Shown here: piece by piece, positions 1 through 7,598 of the stretch
Numbering within the stretch: the first letter of the stretch is position 1
Layout: each line of letters opens with the position of its first letter
Assembly: GCA_965601975.1 (NCBI GenBank)
Contig: OZ271856.1
Span: 1,240,001-1,304,000, forward strand
Direction of reading: 5' to 3'
From: JANQIO01 sp965601975
GTDB taxonomy: Bacteria; Pseudomonadota; Gammaproteobacteria; Pseudomonadales; Halieaceae
Length of the DNA stretch: 64,000 nt
Position numbers and translations under genes: made by a program
The notes under the pieces: model-generated
Databases searched by the model: none
What the model was told of the DNA's origin: nothing
Seen by the model: only the letters and a program-made list of their open reading frames with translations

Positions 1-4
1 TCTC

Positions 5-427
5 TTGTCGAACCTTGCGTCAGCTTCCATGGATATTCCAGACGACGACCTGCGCAAGTCGGTGAATGAACTGTCCGCTTCGACATTGGTGGGGGGTGCC
101 GGCTGGGAGGTTTATGAGCGACTTCTCCACCCGCAGTATTCACGTTGGGCAATGGGAGAAATCTACGAGCGACGCGAGAAGTTTGTCAGGAGCCTGGAGC
201 AGTGGTGGAACCATGGCATGCGCGTAGCCCATCGCGACATTGAAACCATCGCAGTCGACATGCACGACAACCTCGCCATTATCCGCGTCAGGACAACGGA
301 GCGATTTGTCGGGCCCGATGGCGCCGTCGAAGGGTTCGCGGGTTATGTTTCCAATACCTGGATCAGGGAGGACGGCAAGTGGCTCCTGCTATCCGCAGAG
401 ATTTCATCGACGCAGCGCGCCGACTGA
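5..427 (+). CDS. SnoaL/NTF2-like (DUF4440-type) protein, start uncertain
   Basis: The 140-residue protein has the look of the SnoaL/NTF2 cone fold: an N-terminal helical part, a middle segment on a growing strand (DNLAIIRVRTTERFVG) and a C-terminal strand pair ending in a W-x-R-E-D-G-K-W-L-L-L segment typical of DUF4440 proteins. These are small ligand-binding or lyase-like proteins; no substrate can be assigned. The first start codon seen is TTG at position 5, but the frame is open to the window edge, so the true start may lie upstream and the gene may be partial. No catalytic residues can be named with confidence. It is followed by a small membrane protein after 40 bp. Confidence 0.6.
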   Translation: MSNLASASMDIPDDDLRKSVNELSASTLVGGAGWEVYERLLHPQYSRWAMGEIYERREKFVRSLEQWWNHGMRVAHRDIETIAVDMHDNLAIIRVRTTERFVGPDGAVEGFAGYVSNTWIREDGKWLLLSAEISSTQRAD

Positions 428-467
428 GCGGAACAGTGCCATAATCAGGGAGCAGCGGAGGCACAAC

Positions 468-707
468 ATGAAAACTTGCGAAAACACATCGAATCCCAGG
501 CCGGGTCGCTTCTTCCTGCCCGTGGGCTTCATCGGCCTGTTCGCAGCGCTTGCGACCAACCTGGTAGCCCTCTACGGTTTCGAGAAGCCCCACGCGGTGT
601 TCTTCTCCGGAGAGTGGTGGACGGTCTGGTTCCCGAGCTACGTCATCTGGTCCAGCTTCGCGTTTATGGGCGTCGCCATGTGGGTGGCGGATCGATTCCG
701 CCGCTAG
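468..707 (+). CDS. small two-helix membrane protein, unknown function
   Basis: A 79-residue protein with two hydrophobic stretches (about residues 15-35 and 55-73) and a basic C-terminus (DRFRR), so probably a hairpin inner-membrane protein. The start is chosen at ATG 468 because a clean GGAGG lies at 457-461 with a 6-nt spacer; the longer upstream reading of the same frame runs through the preceding gene. It lies 40 bp after the NTF2-like gene and ends next to a convergent gene. I do not recognise the family. Confidence 0.55.
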   Translation: MKTCENTSNPRPGRFFLPVGFIGLFAALATNLVALYGFEKPHAVFFSGEWWTVWFPSYVIWSSFAFMGVAMWVADRFRR

Positions 708-998
708 CTACTCAGCCCCCGCAGCCTTCAAAATCTCCGCATAGGCACCGGACCGCCGGTGCTCTTCGACAATGCTCAACACTGTCTGTCCCTCGGGATT
801 CTTCGCATTCACACTGCGCCCCTCGATGGTGAAGAAATCGACGAACTTGGCGAAGTCATCGGCGCGCATGCTCTGGTAGGCCTTTAGCAGCATGTGGAAG
901 TCTTCCTCGACCTCGTCGTAGGAGCGAACCTCGAGGAAGCTCTTTACCCTGTCCTCGGTCCAGACTTCGTCGAGTACCTTTTCCTTGTCTTTACGCAT
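708..998 (-). CDS. PA4642 family protein
   Basis: A 96-residue soluble protein starting MRKDKEKV and carrying the pattern LLKAYQSMRADDFAKFVDFF followed by an acidic/polar tail. This resembles the short gammaproteobacterial PA4642 family (about 90-100 residues), whose function is unknown. It ends with a TAG overlapping the base next to the stop of the convergent membrane protein. A palindromic repeat (1019-1038) sits directly upstream of its start, between it and gatB, so it is probably transcribed separately or by weak read-through from gatB. Confidence 0.65.
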   Translation of the reverse strand: MRKDKEKVLDEVWTEDRVKSFLEVRSYDEVEEDFHMLLKAYQSMRADDFAKFVDFFTIEGRSVNAKNPEGQTVLSIVEEHRRSGAYAEILKAAGAE

Positions 999-1018
999 GG
1001 GCGTTCTCTCTTCGATGG

Positions 1019-1038
1019 ATCCCCGCCTTCGCGGGGAT
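1019..1038. repeat. REP-like palindromic unit
   Basis: A perfect inverted repeat with 8-bp arms (ATCCCCGC / GCGGGGAT) around a CTTC loop, followed by GACG. This matches the widely dispersed extragenic palindrome of the type CCCCGCCTTCGCGGGGATGACG found between genes in many proteobacteria. It lies between gatB and the PA4642-family gene and could act as a weak terminator for gatCAB or as an mRNA 3' stabiliser. Only one copy was noticed in the window. Confidence 0.6.
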
Positions 1039-1083
1039 GACGGTATCTTTCACGGGGTGACGTTCGTTATTCGGCTACGGCGG

Positions 1084-2556
1084 TCAGCCAGCCGCTTCCA
1101 GCTTGGCAGCCAGAATTTCGTTGACGAGCTTCGGGTTGGCCTGGCCCTTCGACGCCTTCATGATCTGCCCGACGAAGAAGCCCAGCAGCTTCTTGCGCTT
1201 GCCCTCGTCGGCGGCCAGGAACTGCTGCACCTGGTCCGGGTTGCCGGCGATGACCTCGTCGACCATGGCCTCCAGCTCGCCGGTGTCGCTGACCTGCTTG
1301 AAGCCCTTCGCCTCGATGATGCCGTCGACGCCGCCGCCCTCGCTCCAGAGAATCTCGAAGACCTGCTTGGCGATCTTGCCGGAGATGGTGTTGTCATTGA
1401 TGCGCCCGATCAGCGCGCCCAGCTCGGCGGCGGGTACCGGGCAGGCCTCGAACTCCAGGTCCGACTTGTTGAGCGCGCCGAGCAGCTCCACCTGCACCCA
1501 GTTGGCGGCGGACTTCGCATCGCCCGCGCTCTCGGCGACGGTTTCGAAATAGTCGGCGATCTCGCGCTCGCTGGACAGCACCCCGGCGTCGTAGGCACTG
1601 AGTCCGTACTGGGACTGGAAGCGCTCGCGCTTGGCGTCGGGCAGTTCCGGCAGTTTGCCGCGCAGGGCTTCGATATAGCTGTCTTCGATCTCAACCGGCA
1701 GGAGGTCCGGCTCCGGGAAGTAGCGATAGTCGTTGGCCACCTCCTTACTGCGCATGGGGCGAGTCTCGTTGCGGTCCGCGTCGTACAAACGCGTTTCCTG
1801 CACAATCTTGCCGCCGTCCTCGAGAATGTCCATCTGCCGCTCGGTTTCGACCTGGATGGCCTTCTCGACGAAGCGGAAGGAGTTGACGTTCTTGATCTCG
1901 GTGCGGGTGCCGAACTCCTCTTCACCGCGTGGGCGCAGGGAGATGTTCACGTCGCAGCGCATGGAGCCTTCGGCCATGTTCCCGTCCGAGATGCCGAGAT
2001 AGGTGACAATCGAGTGGATCGTCTTGAGGTAGGCCACCGCCTCTTCGGCGGAGCGCATCTCCGGCTCTGAGACGATTTCCAGCAGCGGCGTACCGGCCCG
2101 GTTCAGGTCGATGCCGCTCATGCCGTGGAAGTCCTCGTGCAGTGACTTGCCGGCGTCTTCCTCCAGGTGGGCGCGGGTCACCCCGATTTCCCGGGTGCTG
2201 CCGTCCTCGAGCTGGATCTGCACATGTCCCCTGCCGACGATGGGATGGTCGAACTGGGAGATCTGGTAGCCCTTGGGCAGGTCCGGATAGAAGTAGTTCT
2301 TGCGGTCGAACACCGAGCGCTTGCCGATATCCGCCTCGATGGCCAGGCCGAACATCACGCCGAAGCGCACGGCTTTCTCGTTGAGCACGGGCAGCATGCC
2401 CGGCATGGCCAGGTCCACGGCGCTGGCCTGGGTGTTGGGGCTGGCGCCAAACGTGGTCGCGGACCCGGAAAAAATCTTCGAGTCGGTGGCCAGCTGCACG
2501 TGCACCTCAAGGCCGATCACCGTTTCCCAGTAGGGATCACTTCCGTGCTTGCTCAC
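1084..2556 (-). CDS. gatB: Asp-tRNA(Asn)/Glu-tRNA(Gln) amidotransferase subunit B
   Basis: Subunit B of the GatCAB amidotransferase, which binds misacylated Glu-tRNA(Gln) or Asp-tRNA(Asn) and activates it for amidation with ammonia made by GatA. The 490-residue protein has the GatB catalytic domain (ETVIGLEVHVQL at the N-terminus, SMRCDVNISLRP in the middle) and the C-terminal YqeY-like tRNA-binding helical domain. A longer frame begins at TTG 2580, but I choose GTG 2556: GGAGG lies 8 nt upstream (2565-2569) and the GTG overlaps the gatA stop as GTGA (2553-2556), indicating translational coupling. It is the last gene of the gatC-gatA-gatB operon. Confidence 0.96.
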   Translation of the reverse strand: MSKHGSDPYWETVIGLEVHVQLATDSKIFSGSATTFGASPNTQASAVDLAMPGMLPVLNEKAVRFGVMFGLAIEADIGKRSVFDRKNYFYPDLPKGYQISQFDHPIVGRGHVQIQLEDGSTREIGVTRAHLEEDAGKSLHEDFHGMSGIDLNRAGTPLLEIVSEPEMRSAEEAVAYLKTIHSIVTYLGISDGNMAEGSMRCDVNISLRPRGEEEFGTRTEIKNVNSFRFVEKAIQVETERQMDILEDGGKIVQETRLYDADRNETRPMRSKEVANDYRYFPEPDLLPVEIEDSYIEALRGKLPELPDAKRERFQSQYGLSAYDAGVLSSEREIADYFETVAESAGDAKSAANWVQVELLGALNKSDLEFEACPVPAAELGALIGRINDNTISGKIAKQVFEILWSEGGGVDGIIEAKGFKQVSDTGELEAMVDEVIAGNPDQVQQFLAADEGKRKKLLGFFVGQIMKASKGQANPKLVNEILAAKLEAAG

Positions 2557-3995
2557 AGTGACGGCCTCCGTGTGTGCCAATCCGTCGCCTGCTGGTAACG
2601 GTGGGCAATATTGAGCAGCTTCGCCTCGCTAAAGTGCGGCCCGATCAGCTGCAGGCCCACCGGCAGGTCAGCGCTGAAGCCCGCCGGGACCGACATGCCC
2701 GGCAGGCCGGCCAGGTTGACCGACAGGGTGTAGATGTCCTCCAGGTACATGGCCACCGGGTCGTTGACCTTCTCGCCCAGCACCCAGGCCGGGTGGGGGG
2801 TGGTGGGGCCCATGATCACGTCCACGGATTCGAAGGCCTCGAGGAAATCCTGCTGGATAAGCCGCCGAATCTGCTGGGCCTTGCGGTAGTACGCGTCGTA
2901 GTAGCCGGCAGACAGGGCATAGGTGCCCACCAGGATGCGCCGCTTCACCTCGGGGCCGAAGCCTTCCTCCCGGGTGCGGGTGTACAGGTCGTGCAGGTCC
3001 TTCGGGTCCTCGCAGCGGTGTCCGTAGCGCACCCCGTCGAAGCGCGACAGGTTGGTGGAGGCTTCCGCCGGTGCGATGACATAGTAGGCGGGAACCGCCA
3101 GGTGTGAATGGGGCAGGGAGATTTCCACGAGCTCCGCACCCATGGCCTCGTATTCTGCCAGGGCTGTCTTCACCACCGACTCAATACCGCCGTCGAGGCC
3201 TTCACCAAAATACTCTTTGGGCAGGCCGATCTTCAGGCCCTTGATGTCCGCTTCCAGGTCAGCGCTGTAATCGTCGACCTCACGGTCCACCGAGGTCGAA
3301 TCCGCGGGATCGAAGCCCGCCATGGTTTGCAGCATCAATGCGCAATCGGCGGCGCTGCCGGCCAGGGGGCCGCCCTGGTCGAGGCTGGAGGCGAAGGCCA
3401 CCATGCCCAGGCGCGAGACCCGCCCATAGGTGGGCTTGAGGCCGGTGATGCCGCACAGGGCCGCGGGCTGGCGAATCGAACCGCCGGTGTCCGTGCCGGT
3501 CGCCCCCGGGGCGAAGCCCGCCGCTACCGCGGCGGCGGAACCGCCCGAGGAGCCGCCGGGAACCCGTTCCGCGTCCCAGGGGTTGCGGGCGGGTCCGTAG
3601 AAGCTGTTCTCGTTGGAGGAGCCCATCGCGAATTCGTCGAGATTGGTCTTGCCCAGCATGACCGCGCCGGCGGCCTTGAACTTCGCGATCACCGTCGCGT
3701 CGTAGGGCGGCACGAAGTTGTCCAGCATCTTCGAGCCGCAGCTGGTGCGCACGCCCTGGGTGCAGAAGATATCCTTGTGCAGCAGGGGGATACCCGTGAG
3801 CGGTCCCGCATCGCCGGCGGCGCGCCGGGCGTCCGCGGCTTCGGCGTCCGCCAGCGCCTGCTCGGCGGTCACCGTGATCACCGCGTTGAGATCGCTGTTA
3901 TGCGCCTCGATGCGAGACAGCAGCTCCCCGGTGACCTCGACGCTGGAAACGTCGCCTGCCGCCAGCCGGCGGCTCAATTCGGTGAGTGTGGTCAT
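2553..3995 (-). CDS. gatA: Asp-tRNA(Asn)/Glu-tRNA(Gln) amidotransferase subunit A
   Basis: Amidase subunit of GatCAB: it hydrolyses glutamine and supplies ammonia for amidation of the mischarged tRNA. The 480-residue protein has the amidase-signature fold with the Ser-cisSer-Lys triad visible: Lys74 (GIPLLHKD), Ser149 (GGSSGGS) and nucleophile Ser173 (TDTGGSIR), with the spacing known for GatA. Its ATG directly abuts the gatC stop (TAG at 3996-3998). Presence of gatCAB implies that glutaminyl- or asparaginyl-tRNA is made by the indirect route. Confidence 0.97.
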   Translation of the reverse strand: MTTLTELSRRLAAGDVSSVEVTGELLSRIEAHNSDLNAVITVTAEQALADAEAADARRAAGDAGPLTGIPLLHKDIFCTQGVRTSCGSKMLDNFVPPYDATVIAKFKAAGAVMLGKTNLDEFAMGSSNENSFYGPARNPWDAERVPGGSSGGSAAAVAAGFAPGATGTDTGGSIRQPAALCGITGLKPTYGRVSRLGMVAFASSLDQGGPLAGSAADCALMLQTMAGFDPADSTSVDREVDDYSADLEADIKGLKIGLPKEYFGEGLDGGIESVVKTALAEYEAMGAELVEISLPHSHLAVPAYYVIAPAEASTNLSRFDGVRYGHRCEDPKDLHDLYTRTREEGFGPEVKRRILVGTYALSAGYYDAYYRKAQQIRRLIQQDFLEAFESVDVIMGPTTPHPAWVLGEKVNDPVAMYLEDIYTLSVNLAGLPGMSVPAGFSADLPVGLQLIGPHFSEAKLLNIAHRYQQATDWHTRRPSL

Positions 3996-4283
3996 CTAGT
4001 CGATCACCTTGGGCACGAGGTAGAGGGCTTCCTCGGTGGCAGGGGCAATGCGCTGGAACTCCTCATGCCGGTCCGCTTCGGTGACCTGGTCCTCGCGCAG
4101 GCGCTGGGATGCGCTCAGTGGGTTGGCCAGGGGCTCCACACCCGCAGTATCCACCGCCTGCATCTGGTCCACCAGGTCGAGGATATTGGTGATGCGCTCG
4201 GTCAGCTCGCCGGCGTCTTCGGGGGCGACGCGAATACGCGCCAACTCGGCAATTTTCTCTATCTCTGCCTGGTCTACAGACAT
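3996..4283 (-). CDS. gatC: Asp-tRNA(Asn)/Glu-tRNA(Gln) amidotransferase subunit C
   Basis: A 95-residue GatC, the belt-like subunit that wraps around and stabilises GatA-GatB. The family pattern is visible: IEKIAELARIRVAPEDAGEL at the N-terminus, ILDLVDQMQAVDTAGVEPLANPL in the middle and LVPKVID at the C-terminus. It is the first gene of gatCAB and diverges from mreB across about 300 bp, an arrangement also known in Pseudomonas. Confidence 0.95.
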   Translation of the reverse strand: MSVDQAEIEKIAELARIRVAPEDAGELTERITNILDLVDQMQAVDTAGVEPLANPLSASQRLREDQVTEADRHEEFQRIAPATEEALYLVPKVID

Positions 4284-4581
4284 CGGTGTGCTGTCTCCGG
4301 AATGATGTTGTCAGCGCTGGCCCGAGGGTGGCGCGAGGCCAGTGTCCGCGGGGGGTGAGTGGCCTGTTGAGGGACGCAAACTTATCACATTTGCTCCTTG
4401 CCCAAAATCCCCGCGGTTGGTAGAGTCGAAAGTGTTAGAAGCCTTAGTTATAAAGGTGGCGAGGTTTGCTATTTGGGCCCTGAAGGGCGCCAAAACCGAG
4501 CCGATAACAACACGTGAGGCCAGCAATTATTATCCATGCACCCGATCCCCCGCGGGTGTTTGCACAAGGTAGTCAAATTTC
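4284..4581. other. divergent intergenic region gatC / mreB
   Basis: 298 bp between two divergent operon heads, which must carry promoters for both. AT-rich segments occur at 4378-4395 and 4430-4460 (TTATAA at 4448-4453 is a possible -10 toward mreB), but no -35/-10 pair with good spacing convinces me. No open frame here looks coding. Confidence 0.4.
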
Positions 4582-5619
4582 ATGTTCAAGAATCTGCGTG
4601 GGATGTTCTCGAATGATCTGTCCATCGATCTGGGAACAGCCAATACGCTCATTTATGTCCGCGACCAGGGTATTGTCCTGGACGAACCGTCGGTGGTGGC
4701 GATTCGCGTCCACAACGGCCAGAAAACCATCGAGGCGGTGGGTGCCGACGCCAAGCGCATGCTGGGCCGCACCCCCGGCAACATCACGGCGATCCGCCCC
4801 CTCAAGGACGGCGTGATTGCCGACTTCCAGGTCACCGAGAAAATGCTCCAGCACTTCATTTCCAAGGTGCACGAGAGCAAATTCATCCGGCCCAGCCCGC
4901 GGGTACTGATCTGTGTACCCTGCCAGTCCACCCAGGTGGAGCGCCGGGCCATTCGCGAATCGGCCCTGAGCGCCGGCGCTCGTGAGGTACGCCTCATCGA
5001 GGAGCCTATGGCGGCAGCCATCGGGGCGGGCCTGCAGGTTGCCGAGGCCACCGGCTCCATGGTGGTGGACGTCGGCGGCGGGACGACCGAGATTGCCATC
5101 ATTTCGCTCAATGGCGTCGTTTACAGCGACTCCGCCCGGGTCGGTGGAGACCGCTTTGACGAGGCCATCGTCTCTCACGTGCGGCGCCGCTACGGCAGCC
5201 TCATCGGTGATTCCACCGCCGAGCGCATCAAGCAGGAAGTGGGCTGCGGCTTTGCCGGCAGCGAGCTGCGCGAGATCGACGTTCGCGGACGCAACCTCGC
5301 GGAGGGTGTGCCGCGCAGTTTTACCCTCAACAGCGACGAGATACTGGAGGCCCTGCAGGAACCGCTGGCAGCGATCGTACAGGCGGTGAAATCGGCGCTG
5401 GAACAGTCACCGCCGGAACTGGCGGCGGACATCGCCGAGAGCGGGATCGTGCTGACCGGCGGCGGCGCATTGCTGCGCGACCTGGACCGGCTGATTTCCG
5501 ACGAGACCGGCCTGCCGGTGATCGTCGCGGAAGATCCCCTGACCTGTGTCGCCCGCGGCGGCGGTATGGCGATGGAAATGATGGACCGCAACACCATCGA
5601 CCTCCTGTCGACGGAGTAA
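4582..5619 (+). CDS. mreB: rod shape-determining protein MreB
   Basis: Bacterial actin homologue that forms membrane-bound filaments and guides lateral peptidoglycan synthesis. The 345-residue protein shows the actin-fold nucleotide motifs: phosphate 1 DLGTANTLIY near residue 15, phosphate 2 VDVGGGTTEIAI near 160 and the adenosine motif GIVLTGGGALLRDL near 285. An N-terminal amphipathic start (MFKNLRGMF) is as expected. First gene of mreBCD, with maf, rng and yhdP downstream on the same strand. Confidence 0.97.
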   Translation: MFKNLRGMFSNDLSIDLGTANTLIYVRDQGIVLDEPSVVAIRVHNGQKTIEAVGADAKRMLGRTPGNITAIRPLKDGVIADFQVTEKMLQHFISKVHESKFIRPSPRVLICVPCQSTQVERRAIRESALSAGAREVRLIEEPMAAAIGAGLQVAEATGSMVVDVGGGTTEIAIISLNGVVYSDSARVGGDRFDEAIVSHVRRRYGSLIGDSTAERIKQEVGCGFAGSELREIDVRGRNLAEGVPRSFTLNSDEILEALQEPLAAIVQAVKSALEQSPPELAADIAESGIVLTGGGALLRDLDRLISDETGLPVIVAEDPLTCVARGGGMAMEMMDRNTIDLLSTE

Positions 5620-5660
5620 ACGGTCGCTCCTGCGACGGTCCCTGAGCACGAGGAGCAGCT

Positions 5661-6497
5661 ATCAAACCCCTGTTTATCAAGGAACCCTCTGCTGGCGCAC
5701 GGCTGGTGCTGGCAGGGGTTGTTGCCGCCGTGCTGATTACCGCCGACCTCAAGTTCAACGGCCTGGCGGTGGTGCGCTCCACGATTTCCGCCGTGACCTT
5801 CCCGTTCTACTGGCTGGCGGATGTGCCCGCCAAGGTCAGCGACTGGGGTGAAGAGAGCATGGTGAGCCGCTCCACCCTGCTGGAAGACAATCGTCGCATG
5901 CGGGCCGAGTCGCTGCTGCTGGAAGCGCAGGTCCAGCAGATGGCGGCGCTGCGGGCGGAAAACGTTCGCCTGCGCGCCCTGCTGAATTCCTCCGCCCTGC
6001 TGTCGGACGATGTGCTGGTGGCGGAGCTGACCGGCATTTCCCCCGACCCGGCGCGCCACCTGGTGGTGCTCGACAAGGGCTCCCGGGACGGCGTGTTCGT
6101 GGGGCAACCCCTGATCGACGCCAACGGGCTCATGGGGCAGGTGGTCGAGGTCAGTCCGGGCAGCTCCCGGGTGCTGCTGGTCACCGACGCCACTCACGCC
6201 ATTCCCGTTCAGGTCAATCGCAACGGTGTGCGGGCGATTGCCGAGGGCATCGGCCGCCTGGATACCCTGGAGCTGCGCCACGTTGCCAGCACCGAGGATA
6301 TCGCGGTGGGCGATTTGCTGGTGAGCTCCGGTCTCGGCGGGCGCTTTCCGGAAGGTTACCCGGTTGCCACCGTGACCGAGGTGGTGGCCGACCCGGGGCA
6401 GGCCTTTGCGCGGGTCCGCGCCGAACCCAGCGCCGCGCTGAACCGCAGCCGCCACGTGCTGCTGGTCTTTACCGGCCGCCTGGCGTCGGGAGAATAG
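5661..6497 (+). CDS. mreC: rod shape-determining protein MreC, apparent ATC start
   Basis: Bitopic periplasmic scaffold linking MreB to the elongasome. One membrane helix (about residues 14-35), a coiled coil (about 65-110) and the beta-rich MreC core are visible. Homologues begin with K-P-hydrophobic-F followed by a G/E-P-S segment; here that segment (KPLFIKEPS) follows ATC at 5661, and there is no ATG, GTG or TTG between it and the in-frame stop at 5643-5645. GAGGAG at 5650-5655 is 5 nt before the ATC. The first conventional start, GTG 5706, would remove 15 residues including the conserved cytoplasmic tail and part of the helix. So either ATC is the initiator or a base was misread. Length from ATC is 278 residues. 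Confidence 0.88.
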   Translation: MKPLFIKEPSAGARLVLAGVVAAVLITADLKFNGLAVVRSTISAVTFPFYWLADVPAKVSDWGEESMVSRSTLLEDNRRMRAESLLLEAQVQQMAALRAENVRLRALLNSSALLSDDVLVAELTGISPDPARHLVVLDKGSRDGVFVGQPLIDANGLMGQVVEVSPGSSRVLLVTDATHAIPVQVNRNGVRAIAEGIGRLDTLELRHVASTEDIAVGDLLVSSGLGGRFPEGYPVATVTEVVADPGQAFARVRAEPSAALNRSRHVLLVFTGRLASGE

Positions 6498-6500
6498 GCC

Positions 6501-6989
6501 ATGGTCGAGCAGAAAGGCCACGGCGGCTGGGTGATCCTGTTGACCTTCGCCATGGCGTTCCTGTTGACGGTCTACCCCCTGCCCATGGGCTTGCGCTGGG
6601 CGCGGCCGGAATGGGTCACACTCGTACTCATCTACTGGGTTCTCGCCCTGCCGCAGCGGGTGGGGATCGTCGCCAGCTTTGCGGTGGGGATGCTGCTGGA
6701 TGTGACCGAGGGATCGCTGCTGGGCCAGAACGCGCTGTCCCTGTCGGTCGTCGCCTACCTGACGCTGGTGCTTTACCAGCGCATCCGCCAGTTCAACCTG
6801 CTGCAGCAGGTGGCAGTCGTGTTCATCCTGGTGGGCATCAACCAGCTGGTGTCCCAATGGGTGCAGAACCTGACGGGAGTCGGCGCCGTCAGCCTGCTGT
6901 TCCTGATACCCGCCCTGCTGAGCGCGGTTCTCTGGCCGCCCGTGATGGTGGTGCTGCGGCGACTGCGCCGACAGTACGGAGTCAGCTGA
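6501..6989 (+). CDS. mreD: rod shape-determining protein MreD
   Basis: Polytopic partner of MreC in the elongasome, 162 residues with about five or six hydrophobic helices and the family-like motifs RPEWVTLVLIYWVLALPQRVG and GMLLDVTEGSLLGQNALSLS. It starts 3 bp after the mreC stop, consistent with coupled translation inside mreBCD. Confidence 0.93.
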   Translation: MVEQKGHGGWVILLTFAMAFLLTVYPLPMGLRWARPEWVTLVLIYWVLALPQRVGIVASFAVGMLLDVTEGSLLGQNALSLSVVAYLTLVLYQRIRQFNLLQQVAVVFILVGINQLVSQWVQNLTGVGAVSLLFLIPALLSAVLWPPVMVVLRRLRRQYGVS

Positions 6990-6998
6990 GCAGCGGAT

Positions 6999-7598
6999 AT
7001 GCCCGAACTGATTCTCGCCTCCCAATCCCCCAGGCGCGCCGAGCTGTTACTGCAGCTCGGCGTCGAGTTTGAGCAGCGCCCGGCGGATATCGACGAGCGC
7101 CAGCTGTCCGACGAACCGGTGGAGGACTACGTGGCGAGACTGGCCTGGGAGAAATCCGCGGCCGTGCAAGCCGATGTTGGCGGGGATGTCGTCATCCTGG
7201 CCGCGGATACCTGTGTGGTGCTGGATGAGCAGGTACTGGGAAAGCCCGCGGATCATTTCGACGCACTGGCGATGCTGGCGCGACTCAGCGGCCGCGAGCA
7301 CCAGGTGCTGACCTCGGTCTGCGTCCGCCACGGCACGCGCGTTGAGGAAGGGCTCAGCGACAGCCGCGTCAGGTTTTCAAGCCTGACCCGCGAGCAGTGC
7401 GAGGCCTACATCGCCACCGACGAACCCTTCGACAAGGCCGGGGGCTATGGCATCCAGGGGCTGGCCGGTGCCTTTGTCGAGTCCCTGGAGGGAAGCTATA
7501 CCGGGGTGGTCGGCCTGCCGCTGGCCCTGACCTGGAGCCTGCTGCAGCGTGTGGGCGTGCCGACGGGACTGGAACGCACGCCCGGGGATAACGCTTGA
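6999..7598 (+). CDS. maf: Maf family nucleoside triphosphate pyrophosphatase (dTTP/UTPase type)
   Basis: House-cleaning pyrophosphatase that hydrolyses dTTP/UTP and modified pyrimidine nucleotides to monophosphates. The 199-residue protein has the N-terminal SQSPRR motif (residues 8-13), the catalytic ADTCVV around Asp70, the DEPFDKAGGYGIQG segment and GSYTGVVGLPL near the C-terminus. These match the YhdE branch found next to mreD in gammaproteobacteria. It sits 9 bp after mreD and its TGA overlaps the TTG start of rng. Confidence 0.93.
   Translation: MPELILASQSPRRAELLLQLGVEFEQRPADIDERQLSDEPVEDYVARLAWEKSAAVQADVGGDVVILAADTCVVLDEQVLGKPADHFDALAMLARLSGREHQVLTSVCVRHGTRVEEGLSDSRVRFSSLTREQCEAYIATDEPFDKAGGYGIQGLAGAFVESLEGSYTGVVGLPLALTWSLLQRVGVPTGLERTPGDNA

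Noticed and set aside
985..2070. A 361-codon plus-strand open frame antisense to gatB
   Set aside because: gatB is certain, and the antisense product shows only composition-driven repeats of Leu, Val and Gly.
4430..4460. A sigma-70 promoter for mreB
   Set aside because: TTATAA at 4448-4453 looks like a -10, but no -35 element sits at 15-19 nt.
5190..7025. A 611-codon open frame on the minus strand over mreB, mreC and mreD
   Set aside because: It is antisense to three well supported genes. Its product is rich in His, Gln and Arg without domain structure, as expected for a shadow frame in GC-rich DNA.
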